From the NCBI GenBank assembly GCA_027886175.1, contig JAJNNQ010000016.1, forward strand, positions 2,051,001-2,115,000: a DNA stretch of 64,000 nt. The letters are read 5' to 3'. The notes under the pieces are model-generated. The model was not told the DNA's origin, did not search any database, and saw only the letters and a list, made by a program, of their open reading frames with translations. This document shows, one piece after another, positions 52,001 through 59,900 of this stretch; within the stretch, counting starts at the first letter, position 1; each line of letters starts with the position of its first letter. Source of the stretch: Phylloscopus collybita. Taxonomy: Eukaryota > Chordata > Aves > Passeriformes > Phylloscopidae. The position numbers were made by a program, and so were the translations under genes.

Positions 52001-55000
52001 ATCGAATTTCCTACCTCACGGCGTGCCTCCCTCGGGGTACATCCGACCGCCCGGGAAAGGCGCCGGCCAGAGGATGCCGCAGCCGCCGGCCGCTCTCTTC
52101 GGGGCGCCGCCTCAGGTTCCAAGAGGGTGCCAGGGCGGGGACTCCATGCTGGACAGCCCGGAGATGATCGCCATGCAGCAGCTGTCGTCCCGCGTGTGCC
52201 CGCCGGGCGTGCCTTACCACCCCCGCCAGCCGCCCCCGCCGCACCTCCCCGGGCCCTTCTTTCCCCAGCTGGCTCACGCCGCCTCCGCCGGCGGCCAGCC
52301 CCCAAAACCCATGGGAAACGGGAGCTCCCAGGATCCCACCGGCCAGACCATGGACATGGACAGCAACCAAGGTAACGCCCCGAGTGCCCGCTGGTAGCAC
52401 TTGGCCCTCCCTGCCTGCATCGCTCAGAAAATAGTTCAAATCTTGATTAAGTATTTAGGGGGGGGAACAGAGTTCTTACTGATAGTTTTATTTTTTTTTT
52501 AAATCTAAACTGGAATATGTTTTCTGCTCTGGCCATTGGTTAGATTTTTCTAGGACTGTTTTGTTTCACTGTAGCCTGCCAGACTCTGTCCCAGCTTTAC
52601 CTGCAAGTTATCAGCTTGCCACAGGGTGCAAATGCAAAGCACAGGCTGTGGTGCTTCTAGAGCTGGCCTGGAATTAATATAAAAATTGGATCTGCAGAGA
52701 GTCAGGTTATGTGAATAAATGCCTTAAGTACACTCCTTTGAGTGTGTGTCAGTATGGCTTCTCCTCTGAAATGCACATCTGCCTTATGAGCTCTCAGCAT
52801 CTTAAAATCTTCACACACCAGGGCTGCCCAAAAGCCCCTGAGCATCTGTATCAGTTCAGGTGGGATGGCAGCATGTCATGCATGCCCTCACCAGTTTCTT
52901 CCTGCTTGAATTTCATTTGTTCTATCCGCTTAACTACAGATAATAATAATAAAAAAAGAACCTTAAAAATAAAACCTAATGTAGAGATCAAAAAAATTCA
53001 GAGATCAAAAAAAATTTTTTTCATTAATTCTAGCTGGTAAACTAGAGATCAAAACCCTTGTATCTTTTATCAATCCCTTGTGTGCCTTGCACTAAGAGGA
53101 AACTCTTTCCTTGTGTGGCATTGCTTAAAAGTTATCATCATAATTTAGCTTGCTGGATATAGAACAGAGACAGGGGAGAACGTTGAGTGATTGCAGGACA
53201 GAGCAGTCGCATCTCCAAACCACAGTTGGTTAAAATATGGCTGTGATCAGCTCTGCAGCATCTCAGGGTGTGGTGGTGCTTCTGCCCAAGCTGGATGCAA
53301 ACGGGGTTTGTGGAGGGTGGGCTTAGATTTGATGTTAAGAAGAAATTCTTTACTGTCAGGGTGGTGAGGCACTGACACAGCTTGCCCAGAGAAGATGTGG
53401 ATGGTCCATCCCTGGAAGTGTTCAAGACCAGGATGGAGGGGACTTTGAACAATCTGACCTAGTGGAAGGTGTCTCTCTCCATGGCAGGGGGGGGTTGGAA
53501 CTACATGATCTTTAAGGTCCCTTCCAACCCAAACTATTCTATAATTCCATGACCAGAAGGGATAAGGGGAGCCTCAAATCAAGCTGAGACCAACACCTGA
53601 TGTCACTGTCATGTGGACCCCTACTCTGCCTCTTCTTTGGGCAGCCCCTGCACACCCCTGTGTCAGACCAAAGGTGTGCCACATTGCTCCAGAGGGGCTG
53701 TGACTCGGTGGTTGACTTGCAAACTGAAGCGCTCGCTGTGCCACCTTTCAGAGAGAGAGAGAGAGAGAGAGAGATGCAACCTCAGGAGCAGTTTTTAAAA
53801 CCGCACTTTTAAAAGAAGCAGCTCTTAAAGATCGCCCAAATCTGCAAAAGCTAGAACGCGTGCGTGACTTTCTCCCCTCTCTTCCAGTGGACGCGCCGGC
53901 AGGCATGGACGAGAAGGCTCAGTGCATCAGCATTCCCGACGGGGCCTACGCCAAACTCCTACCTCATCCCAAGCCGCCGCCGCTGGCCATGGAGTGCGCC
54001 AGGCGCGCCCTGCCCCCGGACGGGGAGGGGGACGGCCCCGGCGTGAAGGGCGACCTGAAGGCAGGGCAGGGCAAAGGCGCCTGGTCGGCAGAGAGCGGCT
54101 ACGCCGGCGACCCAGGCTGCGTCAGGGACCTGCTGCCCGCCTCTGAGAGAGGAGGAGGTCCCCTGCCTCAGAACGGGGCGGCGGGCGAGGGGCCGGCGGC
54201 CGGCCCCGAGGGGAAGGGGCTGGCTGCCAGCCTGCTGGAGAAGCCTCTCTGCGGTGGGGGAAAGGCTCTGCCCGAAGCAGCCGTGCCTTGCATGGGGCAG
54301 GGCACCGGTCTGCCTGGCGTGGATGCCACCTCCATGGGAGCCACCCCCAACCAGTTCCATCCTCTCTACATGTCCGGTCTGGAATACCCGAATTCAGCCG
54401 GGCGGTATCACATCAACCCGGGCCTGCAGGGGTTCAGCCCCGTGATGGGGGGGAAGCCACCTCCTCCTGCCTCCCATCCCCAGCATTTTCCCCCGCGGGC
54501 TTTCCAGCCGAGCAGCGCCCACCCCGGCGTCTTCCCGCGGTATCGGCCGCCCCAGGGAATGCCGTATCCTTACCAGCCGCAGCCCCAGCCCTCCTACCAC
54601 CACTACCAGCGACCGCCCTACTACGGCTGCCCGCAGGGCTACTCGGACTGGCAGAGACCTCTCCACCCTCAGGCCAGCCCCAGCGGGCACCCCGGTGCCC
54701 ACCCGGCCCTGGGCAGGCCCCCTTTCCCCGAGCGGGGCGCCGGCGGCCTGCAGGGCTGCGAGGCACTGAGCGCCGCCCTGGCCTCTCCCAACCGCATGGA
54801 CGTAGCAAGTGCCAAAGAGGTTTCTCCGAGCGACGGGCAGGAGCTGGGGCCTGAGGATGAGAAGTCCGAGGAGTCCCAGGAAAGAGCGGAGAGTCCCAAA
54901 GAGTTTCTTGATTTGGACAACCACAATGCAGCCACCAAGAGGCAGAGCTCGGTGGCGGCGGGGGAGTTCCTCTACGGAGCGCCCCCGCCACACCTGGGTG

Positions 55001-56481
55001 CGGGGATGGGATTCGGCCCCTCGGCCTTCCCTCCCCATGGGGTGATGTTACAGACTGGCTCTCCTTATGGATCCCGGCATCCTGCCAGCCACTTCCAGCC
55101 CAGGACGTATGGATCGCCCATGAATGCTCACCTGTCCCATCATCCAGCCTCCAGCCAGGCCAATGGCCTCTCTCAGGAGGGCCCCCTGTACCGCTGCCGA
55201 GAGGAGAACATGGGTCACTTTCAGGCCTTGCTGATGGAGCAGAGAGGCAGTGGAGGTGGCATGGGGGGCCCACCCCAGGACTTGTATAGACCCTCGGGGT
55301 AAGATTGTGTTTTCTGCAAGAAGGCAAGGTGGGAGGGGGGTGATGCCTGGGTGGCCATCAGTGTTGGATACCCTTGAAGGGATATGGCTTCAAGTCTCAG
55401 GAGATGGCAAGTCAAGTTGAAAGCCTAAGAGGTGGTTCTTGGACTCTTGGAGTAAGGGTGCTAAGATGGAGAGAGAGTCTCATTGCATCTCCTTAAAACA
55501 AGGAGCACTCGCTGTCATGGAGAACCTGTTAGCCTGCCCCATCCATCCCCACACCAGTGCTGAGTTTCCCCTGACAGTGTTGTGTTAATGTCTCATCCAG
55601 GGCTGAGCATCTCTTAATCACTTACTCTTGCCATTTTCTTTGCAAATGTTTTATTTAATCTTGCTTGTAGTGGGGCAGAGTCACTGACTAAAGTGGGAGT
55701 TTGCCTCTTGTTATGAACATCCTTAATGTTGCCCTCTTTTTCCCTCCTCTTGCTTTGCCCCTTCTCTCTGTGTCAAATCTCCATCCCAGAAAGTTACTTC
55801 TCACTGAGACTGCATACCACGTTTTGTTCCCACGTGGAAAATACTGCAATTCCAACAATTTCCTGTTCAGTTTTTATGAATGTGCCTCAACTATTTACTG
55901 TTTTGTCATCATCACAGCATCAAGTCCTTCCTTCTTCTAGTATTCAGAGAACTTGGCTTAAAGCTAAGCCATTGGGGGAATGGCATAGGTTGAGGGCTGT
56001 GTTTTGGGGGGAAGCCAGACAGAATATACAAGACAAATGCTTGTATGCTAATGTTGTATGTATGCCTTCAGTGAAGTAGTTTTAACCAAGAGTGGGGATT
56101 TGCTCCTGACATTCATGTGCTAAAACTCTCTCCATTCAACCTGACTCCAGAATGCAAATGCATCAGGCTCAAGTTCCTTTCCCGAAGATGCCTACAGCAA
56201 CCATGTCCCGGGAAGATTTGACATCACAAAAACCATCAGCCTTGCCTCTGGATCAAGTAAGGGCTGCTAGAGAGAGCAGAGCTGAAATGCAAGTCTTTCT
56301 CCTCCCAGTGGTTAAAGGATTGAGGTGTTTGGTGAGGGTGGGAAGGACTGGAGGCAGCTGTGACCTTGGGCAGATCCATAGCTGTTAGCTTTGAACTGGC
56401 TGCGTGCAATCGCGAGATTGCTCCTTTCTAAAGCCGCCGGTTAAAGCCTCCGACTCTTTGTTCTTCCTCTTCCAGAGCTAG
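12910..56481 (+). CDS. CECR2: CECR2 bromodomain chromatin remodelling factor, exons 2-19 (5' partial)
   Basis: The gene is spliced: 12910-13004, 33289-33472, 34179-34318, 34799-34903, 35511-35560, 37849-38018, 38740-38817, 43634-43790, 47443-47572, 47859-47896, 47982-48073, 48341-48467, 49847-50262, 51351-51479, 51564-52371, 53888-55298, 56151-56256, 56476-56481. All introns are GT-AG and all phases agree, giving 1,413 residues and a stop. Human CECR2 is about 1,484 residues, so only exon 1 is missing. In order the protein shows a conserved N-terminal region (1-139), an AT-hook [11 protein letters not shown] (157-167), a Lys/Glu-rich segment (about 275-350), a bromodomain (about 370-475, WPF shelf 394-396, acetyl-lysine-binding Asn 451) and a long Pro/Gly/Met-rich tail. 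Family knowledge: nuclear protein, partner of SNF2L (SMARCA1) and SNF2H in CERF-type ISWI remodelling complexes, needed for mouse neural tube closure. Identity rests on near-identical blocks compared with human CECR2 from memory; no search was run. Confidence 0.96.
14350..14390. repeat. (CAAA)n / CA-rich simple repeat
   Basis: About five tandem ACAA units merge with CA-rich sequence. Ordinary intronic simple repeat. Confidence 0.85.
20662..20681. repeat. (TC)n microsatellite
   Basis: About ten uninterrupted TC units, followed by T- and C-homopolymer runs. Confidence 0.9.
21050..21087 (+). repeat. 19-bp perfect tandem duplication
   Basis: Two identical adjacent copies of gctgccaggggaccctccc in intron 2. 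Perfect identity suggests a recent duplication. Confidence 0.9.
25989..26016 (+). repeat. 14-bp perfect tandem duplication
   Basis: Two identical adjacent copies of gttcacagtcacta. Confidence 0.85.
28176..28195. repeat. A20 homopolymer
   Basis: An uninterrupted run of 20 A. No target-site duplication or retrocopy body was recognised next to it. Confidence 0.9.
30781..30980 (+). repeat. (TTCCC)40 perfect pentanucleotide array
   Basis: Exactly 40 uninterrupted TTCCC units fill 200 bp, preceded by CCCC and followed by tcattctacc. The strands are pure pyrimidine/pure purine, so the array can in principle form triplex DNA, and the minus strand (GGGAA)n can form G-rich structures. The period of 5 keeps all three plus-strand frames open, so the Pro/Phe/Ser/Leu-repeat open frames here are artefacts. 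The register-independent motif is CCCTT/AAGGG. Confidence 0.98.
32408..32575 (+). repeat. Minisatellite, 3 x 56 bp
   Basis: Three adjacent 56-bp units, each starting cagcttgatcatctg and ending tactgactcctt, differ at a few positions. Each contains an imperfect inverted repeat, agtacag-a-ggg against ccctgtact, around a short loop. No relation to a known transposon or coding repeat was recognised. Confidence 0.93.
33289..33472 (+). CDS. CECR2: CECR2 exon 3
   Basis: 184 nt: one base completes codon 32, then codons 33-93. It encodes [20 protein letters not shown] and, later, [19 protein letters not shown], nearly identical to human CECR2. The acceptor is ttggttag at 33281-33288 and the donor gtgctt at 33473. 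The rich Asp/Glu/Leu content and helical spacing fit the conserved N-terminal helical domain. Outgoing phase is 0. Confidence 0.97.
33794..33837 (+). other. Putative G-quadruplex motif, intron 3
   Basis: At least four runs of three to seven G separated by one to four bases on the coding strand, so both DNA and nascent RNA could fold. Sequence pattern only. Confidence 0.6.
34052..34079 (+). other. Putative G-quadruplex motif, GGGA repeats
   Basis: A run of gggagggaaggagggaggg type, with several G3 tracts one or two bases apart, about 100 bp upstream of the exon 4 acceptor. Confidence 0.6.
34179..34318 (+). CDS. CECR2: CECR2 exon 4
   Basis: 140 nt, codons 94-139 and two bases of 140. It starts [15 protein letters not shown] and contains [19 protein letters not shown], a WHIM-like block that is almost identical in human CECR2. 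The acceptor is gcgcag at 34173-34178 in a strikingly G-rich context; the donor is gtaaca at 34319. The sequence downstream is CpG-rich. Confidence 0.97.
34319..34798 (+). other. Intron 4 of CECR2, CpG-rich
   Basis: 480 bp. The first 320 bp are GC-rich with many CpG dinucleotides, continuing the composition of exon 4; the last part turns pyrimidine-rich before the exon 5 acceptor. No separate gene was recognised. Confidence 0.85.
34799..34903 (+). CDS. CECR2: CECR2 exon 5 (AT-hook)
   Basis: 105 nt, completing codon 140 and running to two bases of 175. It encodes [18 protein letters not shown]; the GRP core with flanking basic residues (157-167) is a textbook AT-hook for minor-groove binding of AT-rich DNA and probably also acts in nuclear import. 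The first residues (GCGGQTNT) differ from human, but the hook is intact. Acceptor tttttcag at 34791-34798; donor gtatgg. Confidence 0.96.
34904..35510 (+). other. Intron 5 of CECR2
   Basis: 607 bp, AT-rich, with no coding potential. It ends in a good pyrimidine tract and ttctgctag. Confidence 0.9.
35511..35560 (+). CDS. CECR2: CECR2 exon 6
   Basis: 50-nt exon, codons 175-191 and one base of 192, reading [18 protein letters not shown]. It aligns with the weakly conserved human segment between the AT-hook and SQGPGQGTWW. Acceptor ttctgctag, donor gtaaag. Too small to be found by open-frame length alone; phase agreement on both sides supports it. Confidence 0.9.
35561..37848 (+). other. Intron 6 of CECR2
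   Basis: 2.29 kb. It contains a CpG-dense block with splice-like borders at 36239-36297 (see findings) and an A23 homopolymer at 36940-36962. No confirmed gene. Confidence 0.85.
36940..36962. repeat. A23 homopolymer
   Basis: An uninterrupted run of 23 A. No retrocopy was recognised upstream of it. Confidence 0.9.
37849..38018 (+). CDS. CECR2: CECR2 exon 7
   Basis: 170 nt, completing codon 192 and running through 248. It encodes [20 protein letters not shown] and then [20 protein letters not shown], almost the human sequence. The acceptor is tttttgaag at 37840-37848 (a GAAG ending, weaker than the other acceptors); the donor is gtgagg. Phase out is 0. The conservation suggests a structured helical module; its specific partner is not evident from sequence. 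Confidence 0.96.
38019..38739 (+). other. Intron 7 of CECR2
   Basis: 721 bp. Positions 38142-38264 show coding-like periodicity behind a good acceptor (see findings). The rest is unremarkable and ends in a strong pyrimidine tract and gtttcag. Confidence 0.85.
38740..38817 (+). CDS. CECR2: CECR2 exon 8
   Basis: 78 nt, 26 complete codons (249-274), symmetric phase 0-0. It reads [20 protein letters not shown] and ends KPIKQE, matching human RWMSDHLSIKPVKQEE. Because it is symmetric it could be skipped without a frameshift. The IKQE motif (a psi-Lys-x-Glu SUMOylation consensus, residues 271-274) is seen in the sequence; modification there is only an inference. The donor is followed by a G-rich tract. 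Confidence 0.95.
39448..39468 (+). repeat. (CTG)7 trinucleotide tract
   Basis: Seven perfect CTG units in intron 8; short and non-coding. Confidence 0.9.
43521..43560 (+). repeat. 20-bp tandem duplication upstream of exon 9
   Basis: Two adjacent copies of an at(t/c)gtaggtgtgctttnntc unit; the second runs into ctcacag, which resembles an acceptor. Confidence 0.9.
43634..43790 (+). CDS. CECR2: CECR2 exon 9 (charged helix)
   Basis: 157 nt, codons 275-326 and one base of 327. After [15 protein letters not shown] it runs into [19 protein letters not shown] and [15 protein letters not shown], an almost uninterrupted Lys/Arg/Glu-rich helix that is probably a single alpha helix or coiled coil. Nearly identical to human apart from the start. 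Acceptor gttacag at 43627-43633; donor gtaacg. Confidence 0.96.
43791..47442 (+). other. Intron 9 of CECR2
   Basis: 3.65 kb of AT-balanced intronic sequence; no repeat family, RNA gene or exon was recognised. It ends in a good acceptor, cccactgcag. Confidence 0.85.
47443..47572 (+). CDS. CECR2: CECR2 exon 10
   Basis: 130 nt, completing Glu 327 and running through codon 369 and two bases of 370. It encodes [20 protein letters not shown] and [16 protein letters not shown], near-identical to human. It finishes the basic/acidic helix before the bromodomain. Acceptor ccactgcag, donor gtgagt. Confidence 0.97.
47859..47896 (+). CDS. CECR2: CECR2 exon 11 (microexon, bromodomain start)
   Basis: 38-nt exon with one base completing Ile 370, then [12 protein letters not shown] (371-382) and one base of 383. 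Human has FELDDDFTAMYK. It forms the start of the bromodomain's first helix. Acceptor cattgcag, donor gttagt. Both flanking introns are short (286 and 85 bp). Confidence 0.95.
47982..48073 (+). CDS. CECR2: CECR2 exon 12 (bromodomain ZA region)
   Basis: 92 nt, completing Val 383 and running through 413. It reads [20 protein letters not shown] and [10 protein letters not shown], identical in my recollection to human CECR2. It covers helix Z and the ZA loop with the WPF shelf at 394-396, which lines the acetyl-lysine pocket. Acceptor gctgccag, donor gtatgg. Confidence 0.97.
48341..48467 (+). CDS. CECR2: CECR2 exon 13 (bromodomain core)
   Basis: 127 nt, codons 414-455 and one base of 456. It starts [15 protein letters not shown] and ends [17 protein letters not shown]. 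The Asn that hydrogen-bonds acetyl-lysine is residue 451 (codon at 48452-48454), preceded by Tyr as in most bromodomains. The residue three before it is Leu, where I recall Arg in human. Acceptor gttccag, donor gtaaga. Confidence 0.97.
48468..49846 (+). other. Intron 13 of CECR2
   Basis: 1.38 kb within the bromodomain coding region; no repeats, exons or RNA genes recognised. Confidence 0.9.
49847..50262 (+). CDS. CECR2: CECR2 exon 14 (bromodomain end and Ser-rich linker)
   Basis: 416 nt, completing Glu 456 and running through 594. It begins [20 protein letters not shown], the final bromodomain helix (to about 475), then [19 protein letters not shown]. The second half is a low-complexity linker with basic Arg clusters, a run of eight Ser near 50115-50139 and the conserved [11 protein letters not shown]. 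The donor gtaagg follows the Met codon at 50260-50262, as expected from human NQM-RPAVPG. Acceptor tctgcag. Confidence 0.96.
50263..51350 (+). other. Intron 14 of CECR2
   Basis: 1.09 kb. Open frames read through both ends (to 50421 from exon 14; from 51066 into exon 15), but nothing in the interior resembles CECR2. It ends in a C-rich acceptor, cgtcccccag. Confidence 0.9.
51351..51479 (+). CDS. CECR2: CECR2 exon 15
   Basis: 129 nt, 43 complete codons (595-637), phase 0-0. It starts [20 protein letters not shown] and continues [12 protein letters not shown], matching human. Acceptor cccccag, donor gtaaag. The symmetric phase means that skipping it would keep the frame. Confidence 0.95.
51480..51563 (+). 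other. Intron 15 of CECR2, 84-bp mini-intron
   Basis: GT at 51480-51481 and AG at 51562-51563, with a pyrimidine tract ctccctccctctctgtctgcag at the 3' end. The length is a multiple of three and there is no in-frame stop, so retention would add 28 residues. Splicing is supported because joining MQ to PAVG restores the human-like MQPPVG context. Confidence 0.85.
51564..52371 (+). CDS. CECR2: CECR2 exon 16 (Pro/Gly/Met-rich tail)
   Basis: 808 nt, codons 638-906 and one base of 907. Conserved islands in a disordered, Pro/Gly-rich background include [20 protein letters not shown]-like [42 protein letters not shown], and [20 protein letters not shown] with CPPGVPYHP. The human tail has the same blocks in the same order. 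Very GC- and CpG-rich with strong G/C at third positions. Acceptor gtctgcag, donor gtaacg. Confidence 0.95.
53310..53552 (+). mobile_element. CR1 LINE retroposon, 5'-truncated
   Basis: The sequence contains blocks diagnostic of avian CR1 3' ends: gggtggtgaggcactgacac, ttgcccagagaagatgtgga, tctagtggaaggtgtc-like cctagtggaaggtgtctctc, ggttggaactacatgatctt and aaggtcccttccaacccaaa, then ctattctataattccatga. It has no coding capacity and inserted in the same orientation as CECR2. The 5' limit is approximate. Confidence 0.92.
53750..53774. repeat. (GA)n microsatellite
   Basis: About twelve perfect AG units, ending about 113 bp upstream of exon 17. Confidence 0.93.
53888..55298 (+). CDS. CECR2: CECR2 exon 17 (largest exon, C-terminal tail)
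   Basis: 1,411 nt, completing Val 907 and running through 1376 and two bases of 1377. Conserved islands in order are [122 protein letters not shown] and LYRPSG. Spacers are Pro/Gly/Ala-rich and diverged. The aromatic Tyr/His/Pro-rich block suggests a disordered, possibly phase-separating tail (inference). The frame would hit TAA two bases after the donor if unspliced. GC- and CpG-rich. Confidence 0.95.
55299..56150 (+). other. Intron 17 of CECR2
   Basis: 852 bp, AT-balanced, without recognisable elements; donor gtaaga, acceptor ctgactccag. Confidence 0.9.
56151..56256 (+). CDS. CECR2: CECR2 exon 18
   Basis: 106 nt, completing Gly 1377 and running through 1412. It reads [17 protein letters not shown] and ends KPSALPLDQ, clearly the counterpart of human MQMHPVQSQASFPKTPTAAT and LPLDQS. 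Donor gtaagg. Confidence 0.93.
56476..56481 (+). CDS. CECR2: CECR2 exon 19, terminal Ser codon and stop
   Basis: After the acceptor ttcctcttccag the reading continues AGC TAG, giving ...LPLDQS-stop exactly as in human CECR2. The coding part of the last exon is therefore only six bases; the rest is 3' UTR. Confidence 0.88.
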   Translation, partial: S

Positions 56482-56960
56482 TCCAGGAAAGGACAGACTT
56501 CATGAAGATGAAAGCCACACATGATTTGGACAAGGTTGAGGAGGGGCAGGCCTTGCTCCCAACCCTCCCCTCGCCCGAGCAGCATGGAGCTTCCTGGGTC
56601 TGTGGAAGGCGGCGCCGTGCCGGGTTTTGTGTGGGAAACCCTCGGCGGTGCCGGGCCCCGGCCAGCCGAGCAGCTGGCTCCCCAGCCATCACAGGGCACC
56701 CCAAACTAGTGGCTTTCTGTGACCGGAGACTGCGTCTCCTTCAGGGTTTGAGGGATTTTTCGGGTGGGGAGGGCGGGGGTGGGGGTGGAAACTTTCATTG
56801 ACTGCTAAACTCAGGTATATTTTTCAGGGTGGAAGAGGACGAGGATGGAATTTTACTTGTAGTATTAACGTGTGTGTGTTTTGGAGCTGGATCCAGTTTA
56901 CAGAATTTAACCTGTTGCCTTTCTGAATAAATTTCTGTTGTTGGTGAATGTATTGTACAT
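56482..56960 (+). other. CECR2: CECR2 3' UTR, proximal form
   Basis: About 0.48 kb from the stop codon to the region just past the AATAAA at 56926. The 3' end is inferred from the signal; the exact cleavage site cannot be read from DNA alone. Confidence 0.6.
56926..56931 (+). terminator. Canonical poly(A) signal AATAAA
   Basis: AATAAA lies about 445 nt after the stop codon and is followed within 30 nt by a GT-rich stretch (ttgttggtgaatgtattgt) typical of a downstream element. Confidence 0.65.
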
Positions 56961-59900
56961 AACGGGGGAGGGGGTGGGCCCAGCTCGTAGTGGGCTTAGC
57001 ACTGGAGGAATCGTTAACTGTTTACAATCATATCACACTGAAATCTTTCAGGATAAGGGTGAGGGTTTGGGGGGACTGGGGAGAGGTGAGGAAATGTGTG
57101 ATGGATGACTTGCTGTCCTCCTTCCTGTCCTCTGCAACCGAGACACGACGCTTGGTTGACTTAATAGCGGGAATTGCTCAGGAGCATAACGTGTCCTCCT
57201 CTTTCTCTTGCCTTCTTCCTCCTTCCCCTCTCACCCCCACCTCTGCCCCTCTGGATCCAGGGCCTGAGTGCACTTCCAGCTCCTGTCATCATGGGGGAAC
57301 AAGGAAACCAGGACCAGGAATTGAAACCAGGGCAGGACACCCATGGCATTGTCCCATCTGCTAGTATAGTACCCTTCTCCCTGCCTTTCTGATAGAAGAA
57401 GTGTGTGCTCTAGAAAACAGGAAATGGCATAACTGGCCATCTTAAAACTTATTCTGGTGAAAGCAGTGCAGCTGCAGGTGGAGCAGCAGCTATCCAGTAG
57501 AACAACTTTTGTGCAAATCTGTACTGCCCTGCTGCCTGAGGAGAGGAGCCAAGTCCCCACCTCTTTCTCTGACCCTGGGCTGTATTCACTTCTTAGCAGC
57601 AGTGAAGCAGAAAGTGCCACAGGCTTCCTGAGCTCTTGCTGAGGAGGAAGAGCAAGAGGCTGCCTTGGGGGGGTGGTAGGATTACTGCAGTGTGAGTCAT
57701 TTGTTGGATTTGGCATTTGCAAGTTGCAGGTGAATTGGAAAGCACTCAAGCATTCATTCCGAGTTAGATGTTGAGGTCGGTTGGCTCAGAAGCTGAGGAA
57801 CAAGAGGGCTGCATGCTCAAGTTGAGTTGGTTTAACTTTGTTGTCAAGCAGCAGGTCCTACAGGGCCAGTGGCAGCTTCCCTGAGTACAGTGGCAGTGGG
57901 AAAACCCCTGTGTGCCAGTGCTTGGACAGCCACTGCTGTTCAAGTGAGTTCCAGAGGAATTTCAGCTGCATCTTCAAGCAGTTGATTGCTCTTGGGGAAG
58001 CTGGAGTAAAATAGGACAGTGGTTAAATTATGAGGCTAGGCAGCAAGAGCTGCTGGGAGCATAGCTCTTGTGAGCAGTTCTGGTTGCACTGGGAGAGGAC
58101 CATGGTTAAAAGGAGGATCTGCCAAGGAGTTGGACAGAGTGTGGCAGCAGGAGTGGGACAGAGCAGCATGCCCTTGAGTCTGTGCCACCAGCTAGAGGAG
58201 GGGTATTGTCTCCAGTTTCTGGAGAATTCTTCTCTCTGCTTTCTTGTCTTGGATGGTGCCATCACCCATATCTTTAGCTGGATTGCACCAGGATGCATGA
58301 CTCTACTGCCTTTGTCCTGCTGTGTAGATCTACCACAAGCTGGCAGAGCTGTTCAAGTAAATGGCAGGCAGCATCTGACTGAGCCATTGCTCCTTCTGTC
58401 CTAAGCTTTGGGAAGATCAAAAAGCTTTTGGTGTGGTTTTTTTTTTCATTTGTATTCATCTCTCAAGGAGCAGTTGTGAGTGGTAGATTGATCTGAATGT
58501 GAAGGGATTATCCTGAAAGTTAACCTTTGACTGAGAAATTGGTAACTGCTTTGCCCAGCCAAGAATTATGTTATGTCTCTTCTAAATTTGTCCCAAATCT
58601 GGCTCAGCTGGTGGTGGTGGTTTTCAGAGGTGCCACAGAGGCTCCACAAGGTAGGCCTAGATCCTTCACTCAGCAGAGCCACAGAAGCAGTAAGTAGATA
58701 TTAATGAAAAGTTGTACAAGTATAACTCCTCTTTAAGACAACAAACCTGGGACAAACACAGTTGCTTCTCCTTGTAAAGCAGTCTTTAGTTCACTGTAGA
58801 TTTAAAAATAATTGGAAATAACAGATTTAAAAACAGAGCAACTGGAAAATATAACTTGTAGCAAAGCATTGAAAACTCTGGAAATCTGAATGTAGATTCT
58901 GCAAAGAAGCCCTGCCATACATACTCCAGCCTGTCCTCTGTATCACAGACAGCTGAATATTTGAAGTGCCTTTCATTCAGCCCATTGTGAATGTTGCAGA
59001 ACGGGAGGTTTTTAGAAGCTATAAAAACTCTCCAAGCAAGCTGAAGCACACTTCAGCTGGAACAGGCACTGAAAACATGGTTCTAGTGGTCATGGCCTCT
59101 GGATGAGTACCAAGTCTTGACCAAAACAGGAGACAACTAAGGAGGGCAAGAATTGCTTGTGGTCTGTCTGGAGAGGGTAGTGGAGTGTTGGACAGTGACA
59201 GATACCCTCACCTGACATGAGGCAAAGCCAGGAGGAGGATTTGACTTGCAGGTGGCAGATAAAATCAAGTAGTGAAGTTGACTCCTCCTGGGAGGATTTC
59301 TAGGTAAAGGGCTTTTGATGTAGTCAGTAATTTTTATTAAAGTTGCTAATAAGCTGCTGTTGTGAGGACAGATGGTTTCTGTTAGAAAAGTGCTCATAAA
59401 GAATACAGGGAACTGTGGCTGGGCTTTCCTGAGGACACACTGAGGTAGAGAGATGCTGGTGGAGTCTTAGATCAGACTTTCAAATGCTTTGTTCATAAGG
59501 GAGGGTTGGGGCTGTTTCTTTCCCTCTTACAATATCTAGGGATCCCCTCAAAATCAGAGCTTAATCTCACCAGGTACAATCTGAGCAGATCACTGAAAAC
59601 TGCCTCCCTTCTGATGGCACAGCCCTGGGAGAGGATTGCTGGGCTGGAGTACCCATGCAAATGTAAGGAGGAGCAGCTGATGTGAATGTTATGATTTCCA
59701 AACCACGCTGCTTTGTAGATATTGTTGAAGACAGGCTTGAGGGATTTAGAAGAGTAGCATTGCAGCTTTGTATGTACAGAGTGGTGTTTTGTGCCATGGG
59801 TTGGCTTGCAGTGCAGGACAAGTGTAGCTGCATTTTAAAGTGACATGGCTTTCGAGGGCCATTCTTTGTGCCACTACCTTAAATCTTTAACACAATAAAA

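Larger units (their letters stand above)
52372..53887 (+). other. Intron 16 of CECR2
   Basis: 1.52 kb, much more AT-rich than the exons on either side. It contains a CR1 fragment (53310-53552) and a (GA)n tract (53750-53774), and ends ctctcttccag. Confidence 0.9.

Noticed and set aside
50932..52305. 457-codon open frame on the minus strand
   Set aside because: It lies antisense to CECR2 exons 15-16 and is Arg/Ala/Gly/Pro-rich low complexity, the usual shadow of a GC-rich coding exon.
54434..55327. 297-codon open frame on the minus strand
   Set aside because: Antisense shadow of CECR2 exon 17; no domain-like sequence.
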